DNA of 64,000 nt from CBFFRJ01 sp051486985 (lineage in GTDB: Bacteria; Pseudomonadota; Gammaproteobacteria; Enterobacterales; Enterobacteriaceae). Both the position numbers and the translations under genes were made by a program. The notes under the pieces are model-generated. The model was not told the origin of the DNA. It searched no databases and was given only the letters and a program-made list of their open reading frames with translations. Positions 33,800 to 41,430 of the stretch are shown here, one piece after another. Numbering within the stretch: position 1 is the stretch's first letter; the number at the start of each line of letters is the position of its first letter. Location: positions 57,952 through 121,951 of the forward strand of contig NZ_JAHVDV010000012.1 in the NCBI RefSeq assembly GCF_051486985.1, read 5' to 3'.

Positions 33800-34960
33800 A
33801 TGACGCGTAAACAGGCCACCATTGCAGTGCGTAGCGGATTGAACGATGACGAGCAGTACGGCTGCGTTGTCCCGCCTATTCATCTCTCCAGCACCTACAA
33901 CTTCACCGGATTCAACGAACCACGCGCGCATGACTATTCGCGCCGTGGTAACCCTACGCGTGATGTTACCCAGCGTGCGCTGGCAGAGCTGGAAGGCGGA
34001 GCCGGCGCAGTGCTGACCAACACCGGCATGTCGGCGATTCATCTGGTGACCACGGTGTACCTGAAACCTGGCGATCTGCTTGTTGCACCGCATGACTGTT
34101 ATGGCGGCAGCTATCGACTGTTCGATAGTCTGGCAAAACGCGGGTGCTACAACGTTTTATTTGTCGATCAAAACGATGAGCAGGCACTACAGGCAGCGCT
34201 GGCGCAAAAACCCAGGCTGGTACTGGTGGAAAGTCCAAGCAACCCATTGTTGCGCGTCGTGGATATTGCGAAAATCTGTCAGCTGGCGCGTGAAGCCGGG
34301 GCGGTAAGCGTGGTAGATAACACCTTCCTGAGCCCGGCGTTGCAAAACCCGCTGGCGCTGGGTGCTGACCTGGTACTGCATTCCTGTACGAAGTACCTCA
34401 ACGGTCACTCTGATGTTGTCGCCGGGGTCGTGATCGCAAAAGACCCGGAACGTGTCACGGAACTGGCATGGTGGGCGAATAATATTGGCGTCACCGCAGG
34501 CGCCTTCGACAGTTACCTGCTGCTGCGCGGCCTGCGTACGCTCTCACCACGAATGGAAGCGGCGCAGCGCAACGCCCAGGCGATTGTCGAGTTCCTGAAA
34601 ACCCAGCCGCTGGTAAAAAAACTGTATCACCCGTCGCTGCCGGAAAATCAGGGTCACGACATTGCCGCTCGTCAGCAAAAAGGCTTTGGGGCAATGTTAA
34701 GTTTTGAGCTGGATGGCGATGAGCAAACACTGCGTCGCTTCTTAAGCGGGCTGTCACTCTTTACGCTGGCAGAATCTTTAGGTGGGGTTGAAAGCTTGAT
34801 CTCCCACGCTGCCACCATGACGCACGCGGGCATGGCGCCGGAAGCACGTGCCGCCGCCGGCATTTCTGAGACGCTGCTGCGTATCTCAACCGGCATTGAA
34901 GATGGTGAAGATTTGATTGCCGATCTGGAAAATGGCTTCCGGATCGCAGCTGAGGGATAA
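33800..34960 (+). CDS. metB: Cystathionine gamma-synthase
   Basis: PLP enzyme joining O-succinylhomoserine and cysteine to cystathionine in methionine synthesis. It has 386 residues, the E. coli length. The segments IHLSSTYNF, YSRRGNPTRD, GMSAIHL and the PLP lysine in LVLHSCTKYLNGHSDVVAG are present, as is the C-terminal SLGGVESLISHAATMTHAGM. metL begins two bases after its stop, so metBL is a tightly coupled operon. Confidence 0.98.
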   Translation: MTRKQATIAVRSGLNDDEQYGCVVPPIHLSSTYNFTGFNEPRAHDYSRRGNPTRDVTQRALAELEGGAGAVLTNTGMSAIHLVTTVYLKPGDLLVAPHDCYGGSYRLFDSLAKRGCYNVLFVDQNDEQALQAALAQKPRLVLVESPSNPLLRVVDIAKICQLAREAGAVSVVDNTFLSPALQNPLALGADLVLHSCTKYLNGHSDVVAGVVIAKDPERVTELAWWANNIGVTAGAFDSYLLLRGLRTLSPRMEAAQRNAQAIVEFLKTQPLVKKLYHPSLPENQGHDIAARQQKGFGAMLSFELDGDEQTLRRFLSGLSLFTLAESLGGVESLISHAATMTHAGMAPEARAAAGISETLLRISTGIEDGEDLIADLENGFRIAAEG

Positions 34961-34962
34961 AC

Positions 34963-37395
34963 ATGAGTGTGAATGCGCAGGCAGGGGCGACGGTTCGCCA
35001 GCTGCACAAATTTGGTGGGAGTAGTCTGGCTGATGTGAAGTGTTACCTGCGTGTCGCAGGGATCATGAACGAGTACTCGCAACCTGGCGACATGATGGTC
35101 GTCTCGGCGGCGGGCAGCACCACCAACCAGCTGATCAGCTGGCTGAAGTTAAGCCAGACCGACAGGCTCTCTGCGCATCAGGTTCAACAATCATTACGGC
35201 GCTATCAGAGTGAGTTGATCGCCGGACTGCTGCCCGCTGACGTGGCGGACGGCCTGACCAGCGATTTTATTCGTGACCTGGAGCGGCTGGCGGGTTTGCT
35301 GGATAGCGGAGTAACCGATGCCGTCTATGCCGAAGTGGTGGGGCACGGCGAAATCTGGTCAGCCCGTTTGATGTCTGCCGTGCTTAACCAGCAGGGGATG
35401 GAATCCGCCTGGCTTGATGCGCGTGACTTCCTTCGCGCCGAGCGGGCGGCTCAGCCTCAGGTTAACGAAGGTGCCTCCTGGCCACTGTTGCAACAGTTAC
35501 TGGCGCAACATCCTGGCAAACGTCTGGTAGTCACCGGCTTCATCAGCCGCAACGACGCGGGTGAAACCGTGCTGCTGGGGCGTAACGGTTCTGACTATTC
35601 GGCCACCCAGGTCGGCGCGTTGGGCGGCGTGTCTCGCGTCACCATCTGGAGCGATGTGGCCGGGGTGTACAGCGCCGATCCCCGTAAGGTTAAGGATGCC
35701 TGTCTGCTGCCGCTGCTGCGTCTGGATGAGGCCAGTGAACTGGCACGTCTCGCCGCACCGGTACTGCATGCCCGCACGTTGCAGCCGGTTTCCGGCAGTA
35801 ATATCGATTTGCAACTGCGTTGTAGCTACAACCCGGAACAGGGGTCCACGCGTATTGAACGGGTGCTGGCCTCCGGCACCGGCGCGCGTATTGTCACCAG
35901 TCATGACGATGTCTGCCTGATTGAGTTTCAGGTTCCCGCGGGGCACGATTTCAAACTGGCGCAAAAAGAGGTCGATCTGATCCTCAAACGCAGCCAGGTG
36001 CGCCCGCTGGCGACAGGCGTTCATGCCGACCGCAACCTGCTGCAACTTTGCTACACCTCGGAAGTGGTGGAGAGCGTCTTTAAACTGCTCACTGAAGCGG
36101 ACTTACCCGGCGACCTGCGTTTGCGCCAGGGGCTGGCGCTGGTCGCGCTGGTGGGAGCCGGTGTCTGCCATAATCCGCTGCATTGCCACCGTTTCTGGCA
36201 GCAGCTCAAAGGACAACCGGTGGAGTTTATCACCCAGTCAGAAGAAGGCATCAGTCTGGTCGCGGTACTACGCGTCGGACCAACCGAAAGCCTGATTCAG
36301 GGGCTGCATCAGTCTCTGTTCCGGGCGGAAAAACGCATTGGTCTGGTGCTGTTTGGTAAAGGGAATATCGGTTCACGCTGGCTGGAACTCTTTGCTCGCG
36401 AACAACGCGCCCTCTCTGCGCGAACGGGTTTTGAATTTGTGCTTGCTGGCGTGGTGGACAGCCGCCGTAGCCTGCTGAACTACGATGGGCTGGACGCCAG
36501 TCGTGCGCTGGCTTTCTTTAATGACGATGCGGTTGAGCAGGATGAAGAGTCTCTCTTCCTCTGGATGCGGGCACACCCCTACGATGATCTGGTGGTGCTG
36601 GACGTGACCGCCAGTGAGCTGCTTGCCGACCAGTATCTGGATTTTGCCAGCCACGGTTTTCACGTTATTAGCGCCAATAAACTGGCCGGGGCGAGCGACA
36701 GCAATAAATACCGTCAGATCCACGACGCCTTTGAAAAAACCGGGCGTCGCTGGCTCTATAACGCCACCGTCGGTGCGGGTCTGCCGGTCAACCACACCGT
36801 GCGCGATCTTATCGACAGCGGTGACAGCATTCTGGCCATCAGCGGGATTTTTTCCGGCACGCTCTCCTGGCTGTTCCTGCAATTTGACGGCACCGTGCCG
36901 TTCACCGACCTGGTGGATCAGGCCTGGCAGCAGGGTCTGACCGAGCCGGACCCGCGCGTTGACCTTTCTGGTAAAGATGTGATGCGTAAGCTTGTGATCC
37001 TCGCCCGTGAAGCGGGTTATGACATCGAGCCGGATCAGGTGCGTGTGGAGTCGCTGGTGCCGGCGCACTGCGAAGAGGGCTCCGTTGATCACTTCTTTGA
37101 AAACGGCGATGAGCTGAACGAGCAGATGCTACAGCGTCTGGAGGCGGCGCGCGAAATGGGCCTGGTGCTGCGCTACGTGGCGCGTTTTGACGCTAATGGA
37201 AAAGCACGTGTCGGCGTTGAAGCGGTACGCGAAGAGCACCCGCTGGCGGCGCTGCTGCCCTGCGACAACGTTTTTGCCATCGAAAGCCGCTGGTATCGTG
37301 ATAACCCACTGGTGATTCGCGGGCCGGGTGCCGGGCGCGATGTGACTGCCGGGGCGATTCAATCGGATATTAATCGCCTGGCGCAACTGTTGTAA
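34963..37395 (+). CDS. metL: Bifunctional aspartokinase II / homoserine dehydrogenase II
   Basis: Catalyses the first and third steps from aspartate to methionine and threonine. It has 810 residues, the E. coli length. The aspartokinase domain (about 1-300) shows HKFGGSSLADV, VTGFISRNDAGETVLLGRNGSDYSA; a central ACT-like region follows; the homoserine dehydrogenase domain (about 460-810) shows VLFGKGNIGSRW, NKLAG, and GAGLPVNHTVRDLIDSGD. Unlike ThrA and LysC it is controlled by MetJ repression rather than allosteric feedback. Confidence 0.98.
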   Translation: MSVNAQAGATVRQLHKFGGSSLADVKCYLRVAGIMNEYSQPGDMMVVSAAGSTTNQLISWLKLSQTDRLSAHQVQQSLRRYQSELIAGLLPADVADGLTSDFIRDLERLAGLLDSGVTDAVYAEVVGHGEIWSARLMSAVLNQQGMESAWLDARDFLRAERAAQPQVNEGASWPLLQQLLAQHPGKRLVVTGFISRNDAGETVLLGRNGSDYSATQVGALGGVSRVTIWSDVAGVYSADPRKVKDACLLPLLRLDEASELARLAAPVLHARTLQPVSGSNIDLQLRCSYNPEQGSTRIERVLASGTGARIVTSHDDVCLIEFQVPAGHDFKLAQKEVDLILKRSQVRPLATGVHADRNLLQLCYTSEVVESVFKLLTEADLPGDLRLRQGLALVALVGAGVCHNPLHCHRFWQQLKGQPVEFITQSEEGISLVAVLRVGPTESLIQGLHQSLFRAEKRIGLVLFGKGNIGSRWLELFAREQRALSARTGFEFVLAGVVDSRRSLLNYDGLDASRALAFFNDDAVEQDEESLFLWMRAHPYDDLVVLDVTASELLADQYLDFASHGFHVISANKLAGASDSNKYRQIHDAFEKTGRRWLYNATVGAGLPVNHTVRDLIDSGDSILAISGIFSGTLSWLFLQFDGTVPFTDLVDQAWQQGLTEPDPRVDLSGKDVMRKLVILAREAGYDIEPDQVRVESLVPAHCEEGSVDHFFENGDELNEQMLQRLEAAREMGLVLRYVARFDANGKARVGVEAVREEHPLAALLPCDNVFAIESRWYRDNPLVIRGPGAGRDVTAGAIQSDINRLAQLL

Positions 37396-37404
37396 TCCGT
37401 ATGT

Positions 37405-37481
37405 TTTCCCTCTCCCGGCGAAAAGCGGAATGCAGGGCCGGTTTTCTCCCTCTCCCCGTGGGAGAGGGCTGGGGTGAGGGC
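37405..37481. repeat. Pyrimidine/purine-rich extragenic palindromes after metL
   Basis: CCCTCTCCC at 37448-37456 pairs with GGGAGAGGG at 37460-37468 and is followed by GCTGGGGTGAGGGC; a related partial copy starts at 37408. It has the same sequence family as the glpK/glpX and gldA-region elements. Confidence 0.75.
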
Positions 37482-37583
37482 ATCATCACGCACTTCCCCC
37501 AGCCCATCCTGAACCTTTTTCATCTTCGTTGAATATACCGCACACATAATCGTGATTTTCCGGTTGACGTTCGTCCGCTTTTC

Positions 37584-37623
37584 CGTCATTTTTACATCCA
37601 GACGTCTAAACGGATGGATGTTT
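37584..37623. promoter_or_regulatory. Met boxes upstream of metF
   Basis: A perfect met box AGACGTCT occupies 37600-37607, with degenerate 8-base units on either side (TTACATCC, AAACGGAT, GGATGTTT). MetJ repression of metF is established in E. coli. Confidence 0.88.
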
Positions 37624-37664
37624 ATAGCGCAGCAAATAACAACACGCGATTGATGAGGTAAGGT

Positions 37665-38555
37665 ATGAGCTTTTTTCACGCCAACCAGCGAGAAGCCCTG
37701 AATCAGAGCCTGGCTGAAGTGCACGGGCAGATTAATGTTTCTTTTGAATTTTTTCCGCCGCGTACCAGTGAAATGGAACAGACCCTCTGGAACTCCATCG
37801 ATCGTTTGAGCAGCCTTAAGCCGAAGTTTGTCTCCGTGACTTACGGCGCGAACTCCGGTGAACGTGACCGTACCCACAGCATCATTAAAGGGATTAAGGA
37901 CCGCACCGGTCTGGAAGCCGTGCCGCATTTGACCTGTATTGATGCCTCCCGTGATGAGCTGCGCGCTATCGCCAAAGATTACTGGGACAACGGCATTCGT
38001 CACATTGTGGCACTGCGCGGTGATTTACCGCCAGGCAGCGGTAAGCCGGACATGTATGCCGCCGATCTGGTGACGTTACTTAAAGAGGTGGCGGATTTTG
38101 ATATCTCCGTTGCGGCCTACCCGGAAGTGCACCCGGAAGCGAAAAGCGCGCAGGCGGACCTGCTGAACCTGAAACGCAAAGTGGATGCGGGCGCTAACCG
38201 TGCCATTACACAGTTCTTTTTCGACGTCGAGAGCTATTTACGCTTTCGCGACCGCTCCGTGGCGGCGGGTATTGATGTGGAGATAATCCCAGGCATTCTG
38301 CCGGTCTCCAACTTTAAACAAGCGAAGAAATTTGCCGACATGACCAACGTGCGTATTCCGGCATGGATGTCACAGATGTTTGCCGGCCTTGATGACGATG
38401 CGGAAACCCGCAAGCTGGTGGGCGCCAGCATCGCCATGGACATGGTGAAAATACTTAGTCGTGAAGGGGTGAAGGACTTCCACTTCTATACCCTGAACCG
38501 TGCAGAAATGAGCTACGCCATTTGCCACACCCTGGGCGTTCGCCCGGCACTCTGA
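37665..38555 (+). CDS. metF: 5,10-methylenetetrahydrofolate reductase
   Basis: FAD enzyme producing 5-methyl-THF for methionine synthase, with NADH as donor. It has 296 residues, the E. coli length. The TIM-barrel motifs are FEFFPPRTSEME with the catalytic Glu, VTYGANSG, HIVALRGDLPPG (the conserved DLPPG loop) and FFFDVESYLRF. The ATG at 37665 follows TGAGGTAAGGT. In E. coli katG follows metF; it is absent here. Confidence 0.98.
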   Translation: MSFFHANQREALNQSLAEVHGQINVSFEFFPPRTSEMEQTLWNSIDRLSSLKPKFVSVTYGANSGERDRTHSIIKGIKDRTGLEAVPHLTCIDASRDELRAIAKDYWDNGIRHIVALRGDLPPGSGKPDMYAADLVTLLKEVADFDISVAAYPEVHPEAKSAQADLLNLKRKVDAGANRAITQFFFDVESYLRFRDRSVAAGIDVEIIPGILPVSNFKQAKKFADMTNVRIPAWMSQMFAGLDDDAETRKLVGASIAMDMVKILSREGVKDFHFYTLNRAEMSYAICHTLGVRPAL

Positions 38556-38566
38556 GTGAACATTCC

Positions 38567-38593
38567 TGGCCGGATATTTGGCTCATCCGGCCA
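38567..38593. repeat. REP-like hairpin between metF and the nagA-like gene
   Basis: TGGCCGGAT pairs exactly with ATCCGGCCA over nine bases, the REP-type GCCGGAT signature. It overlaps the stop codon of the convergent nagA-like gene (38583) and may end both transcripts. Confidence 0.75.
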
Positions 38594-39728
38594 CGCTGAA
38601 CGCCACGTTGCCAGCGCAGAAAGTGGTGTGCACATCGTAATTATCTTCCAGTACCACAATATCGGCATCATACCCGCGCTGCAGTTTGCCTTTGTGCCCG
38701 TCAACGCCGAGCAGTCTCGCCGGATTAAGGGTGCAGGATTTCAGCGCGGCGCCAAAAGGCACCATTGCCCCTTCAACCATATTGTATAGACCGCGATTGA
38801 GATGCAGCGTACTGCCGACCAGCACGCCATTCTCCCGACGTGTTGCACCGTCTTCGCCCAGGATCATCGGTTCGCCGCCAAACATATAGCACCCGGGTGG
38901 GCAGCCCTTGGATTTCATCGAATCACTGATCATGATGACATCGTTGTCATTTTTCAGTCGGTAGAGGTGAGAAGCGGAAACCAGACTGACAAAAATACCG
39001 TCAGCGATCACTTCGCCATAAAGTCCGTCCAGACGAAAAGCGGCCCCGAGCAGCCCCGGTTCGCGGTTCACATACTTCGCCATACCGTTATACACATGGG
39101 TGACGTTCTTCGCGCCATTGGCGACGGCATCAAGAACCTGCTCAAAGGACGCGTTTGAGTGCCCCATGTTGACGACTATTCCTTTTTGCGCGCAGTAGCG
39201 GGTGAGGGCGAGATCTTTATCCTCTTCCGGCGCAAGGGTAATGGCGATTATCCGGTTCCGGGCCGCTTTCTCAAAGAGGGCAAATTCGGCCACGCTTGCC
39301 GGGCGAATCTGATTCTCCGGCTGCGCGCCGCGATACTGCTGGCACAAAAACGGACCTTCAAAATGAATTCCCAGGATCTCCGCACCGCAGTAATCCTCAT
39401 CCATCACCCGGGAAATATTACCAAGTGCGGCAAGCAGGGTGGCATCCTCGTCCGTCACCGTGGTGGGGCAGAATGCGGTGACACCTTCAGCGGGGAGGTG
39501 CTTCGCCCAACGGCGTAATCCCTGCGGATCGTCTTCATTGGTGTCGTAATCCCATCCGCCGTGAGCATGGCTGTCAATCAGGCCAGGGATAATGCGCCGC
39601 GTGCCAAAGTCGTGGGTTGCGTTGTCGACAAAACCTGTCGCGATGTGAGTAATACGGCCATCCTCAACGATAATATGTGCCGGGTAAAAACCACCGGAGA
39701 GCCAGACGCGCGCGCTTTGGATGATCAT
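38583..39728 (-). CDS. NagA-like amino-sugar-6-phosphate deacetylase
   Basis: A 381-residue amidohydrolase like N-acetylglucosamine-6-phosphate deacetylase (E. coli NagA 382). Visible are PGLIDSHAHGG with the metal HxH, HFEGPF, GHSNA, THVYNGM and the catalytic aspartate in MISDSM, and a C-terminal NPARLLGVDGHKGKLQRGYDADIVVL. It is last in an operon with a NagB-like enzyme and a glycyl radical system; the NagB-like stop is four bases upstream. The start at 39728 follows CGAGG; an open-frame extension to 39830 lies inside the upstream gene. It is probably a paralogue of the housekeeping NagA, and the exact N-acetyl sugar phosphate cannot be told from sequence. Confidence 0.88.
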   Translation of the reverse strand: MIIQSARVWLSGGFYPAHIIVEDGRITHIATGFVDNATHDFGTRRIIPGLIDSHAHGGWDYDTNEDDPQGLRRWAKHLPAEGVTAFCPTTVTDEDATLLAALGNISRVMDEDYCGAEILGIHFEGPFLCQQYRGAQPENQIRPASVAEFALFEKAARNRIIAITLAPEEDKDLALTRYCAQKGIVVNMGHSNASFEQVLDAVANGAKNVTHVYNGMAKYVNREPGLLGAAFRLDGLYGEVIADGIFVSLVSASHLYRLKNDNDVIMISDSMKSKGCPPGCYMFGGEPMILGEDGATRRENGVLVGSTLHLNRGLYNMVEGAMVPFGAALKSCTLNPARLLGVDGHKGKLQRGYDADIVVLEDNYDVHTTFCAGNVAFSVAG

Positions 39729-39732
39729 TGCA

Positions 39733-40476
39733 TTACCTCGGAGAAGGAATGAGTGAGGCAGCTTCCCGATCGCAAATAATGGTGACATCAGGGTGCAGCA
39801 GCAGGAAGGAGGCCGGGAAAAGCGGGTCAATGGTGGCGCATTCGTAGAGTTGCTTCATCACCGGGGCTTTCGATACGCCGTTGGCAATCAGTACGATCTC
39901 TTTACTTCTGAGGATGGTCCCCATACCGAGCGTGATGGCCTGACGCGGCACATCTTCGCGACGCGCGAAGAAACGGGCATTCGCCTTAATGGTCTCCTCA
40001 TTAAGATCGACAACGTGGCACACCGGACTATGCGTGGCGTGAGGTTCGTTAAAGCCAATATGGCCGTCATGACCGATACCCAGTACGGTCAGATCAAAAT
40101 CGCCATGCGCCTGAATAGTCTGTTCGTAGCGCGCGCACTCGGCGAGAAGATCTGCTGCCAGAACATCCGGAACAAAACGGTTTTCCAGAGGCAGGCTGGC
40201 ATGCTGATAGAAATAGTGGTCAAGGAACCAGTAATAACTCTGGGGATCCTCTTTTTTCAGCGCAATGTATTCATCAATGTTGAATGAGAATGCGCGGGAA
40301 AAATCGAGCTGCTCATCCCGCGCCATGCGGCTCATCTCCTGTAACAGGCCGACCGGCGTGCCGCCCGTAGGCAGCGCCATAACCAGAGCAGGTTTATGCT
40401 CCAGCGCTTTTGCGACGCGGTGTGCCGCCAGCCTGCTCATTTCTTGATAGTTTTGTGCAATGGTAAAATTCAGCAT
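39733..40476 (-). CDS. NagB-like glucosamine-6-phosphate deaminase/isomerase
   Basis: 247 residues (E. coli NagB 266; AgaI-type proteins are of similar shorter length). It has the phosphate-binding ALPTGGTPVGLL, the base Asp67 in NIDEY, and LGIGHDGHIGFNEP with Asp136, His138 and Glu143, all catalytic in NagB. The C-terminal allosteric tail of NagB appears shortened. A good SD AAGGAAAAC precedes the ATG. It would convert an amino-sugar-6-phosphate to a ketose-6-phosphate plus ammonia. It sits nine bases after the activase and four before the nagA-like gene, so all are co-translated. Confidence 0.88.
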   Translation of the reverse strand: MLNFTIAQNYQEMSRLAAHRVAKALEHKPALVMALPTGGTPVGLLQEMSRMARDEQLDFSRAFSFNIDEYIALKKEDPQSYYWFLDHYFYQHASLPLENRFVPDVLAADLLAECARYEQTIQAHGDFDLTVLGIGHDGHIGFNEPHATHSPVCHVVDLNEETIKANARFFARREDVPRQAITLGMGTILRSKEIVLIANGVSKAPVMKQLYECATIDPLFPASFLLLHPDVTIICDREAASLIPSPR

Positions 40477-40485
40477 GGGTTTTCC

Positions 40486-41400
40486 TTAACCGCCGACAGT
40501 GGTCTTAAGACCTATCTCTTCAGCGTACTCTCTTGTCTGGTCAATCAACTCCCGCTTAAGCGGCGGAAGGTCATTGAGTAAATAGGGCATCCCAAGGCGG
40601 TGATACTTGCCGATGCCGTAAATGTGGTATTCGAGGATATCCACCTGCAGCACGGCACTGCCGAGAGTGCGGATAAAATCGAGGCGTTTACGGATGTCTT
40701 CCGGTTGATCGTTCTGCGTGGGCACGATCACCATCCGGACCTGCATGGATTTGCCCATCGCCGCGATCGCTCTGGCGTTTTCCAGGATCAAATGGTTATC
40801 CACACCGGTGCAGGCAAGGTGGATTTCTGGATCCAGAGCTTTAATGTCGTAAGAAACCAGATCGACCGCGTCTACGAGCGGCAATAGTTTTTCCGAACGA
40901 ATATTGCCAGCCGTGTCGAGACAGACATGCACGCCCTCCGCTTTCAGCCACTGTACCGTTTCGCGAACAAATTCAGCCTGTAACGCAGGCTCACCGCCGG
41001 AAAACGTGACGCCGCCGCCGCTGGTGTCGTAAAAGGTCTTATCCCGCAGCAGCAGATCCGCCAGTTCTCGTGAAGTCATCTCCTTACCCACTTTTTCGTA
41101 AGCGTCGTAAGGGCAGATGTCCACCATCTCAAGAAGATTGCTGCACTGCTTGCGGTCAATGTTCACCCCTTCGCCTGGCTTAGCGAAGGTAATGGCTTGA
41201 TTTGCTGCCGCCTGGACGCAGGAACCGCACTGGCGGCAGCGCTCTTTAAACCAGAAGACGTTGAAACCAGACCTGAGCGTTTCCGGGTTCGCGCACCACA
41301 GGCAGCGGAGGTTGCACTGCTGCATAAAAACCGTTGTTCGCAGACCAGGGCCGTCTTTAGTGGAATAGCGTTGAATACGGGATAGCAGGCCTGTTTTCAT
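40486..41400 (-). CDS. Glycyl radical enzyme activase, radical SAM
   Basis: A 304-residue radical-SAM protein (E. coli PflC 292). The SAM cluster motif is CNLRCLWC with Cys29, Cys33 and Cys36, preceded by RYSTKDGPGLRT. An inserted ferredoxin-like part has Cys55, Cys58, Cys61 (CRQCGSC), Cys86 and Cys96 (DICPYDAY), enough for one auxiliary [4Fe-4S] cluster rather than two. GGGVTFSGGEPALQ and the SAM-binding DTAGN follow. It lies 30 bases after the glycyl radical enzyme gene, which it must activate by abstracting the glycine hydrogen. It occupies the place of pflC in E. coli but differs in detail. Confidence 0.92.
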   Translation of the reverse strand: MKTGLLSRIQRYSTKDGPGLRTTVFMQQCNLRCLWCANPETLRSGFNVFWFKERCRQCGSCVQAAANQAITFAKPGEGVNIDRKQCSNLLEMVDICPYDAYEKVGKEMTSRELADLLLRDKTFYDTSGGGVTFSGGEPALQAEFVRETVQWLKAEGVHVCLDTAGNIRSEKLLPLVDAVDLVSYDIKALDPEIHLACTGVDNHLILENARAIAAMGKSMQVRMVIVPTQNDQPEDIRKRLDFIRTLGSAVLQVDILEYHIYGIGKYHRLGMPYLLNDLPPLKRELIDQTREYAEEIGLKTTVGG

Positions 41401-41430
41401 TGTATGTCCTTATTAATATGTCCAGGCGGT

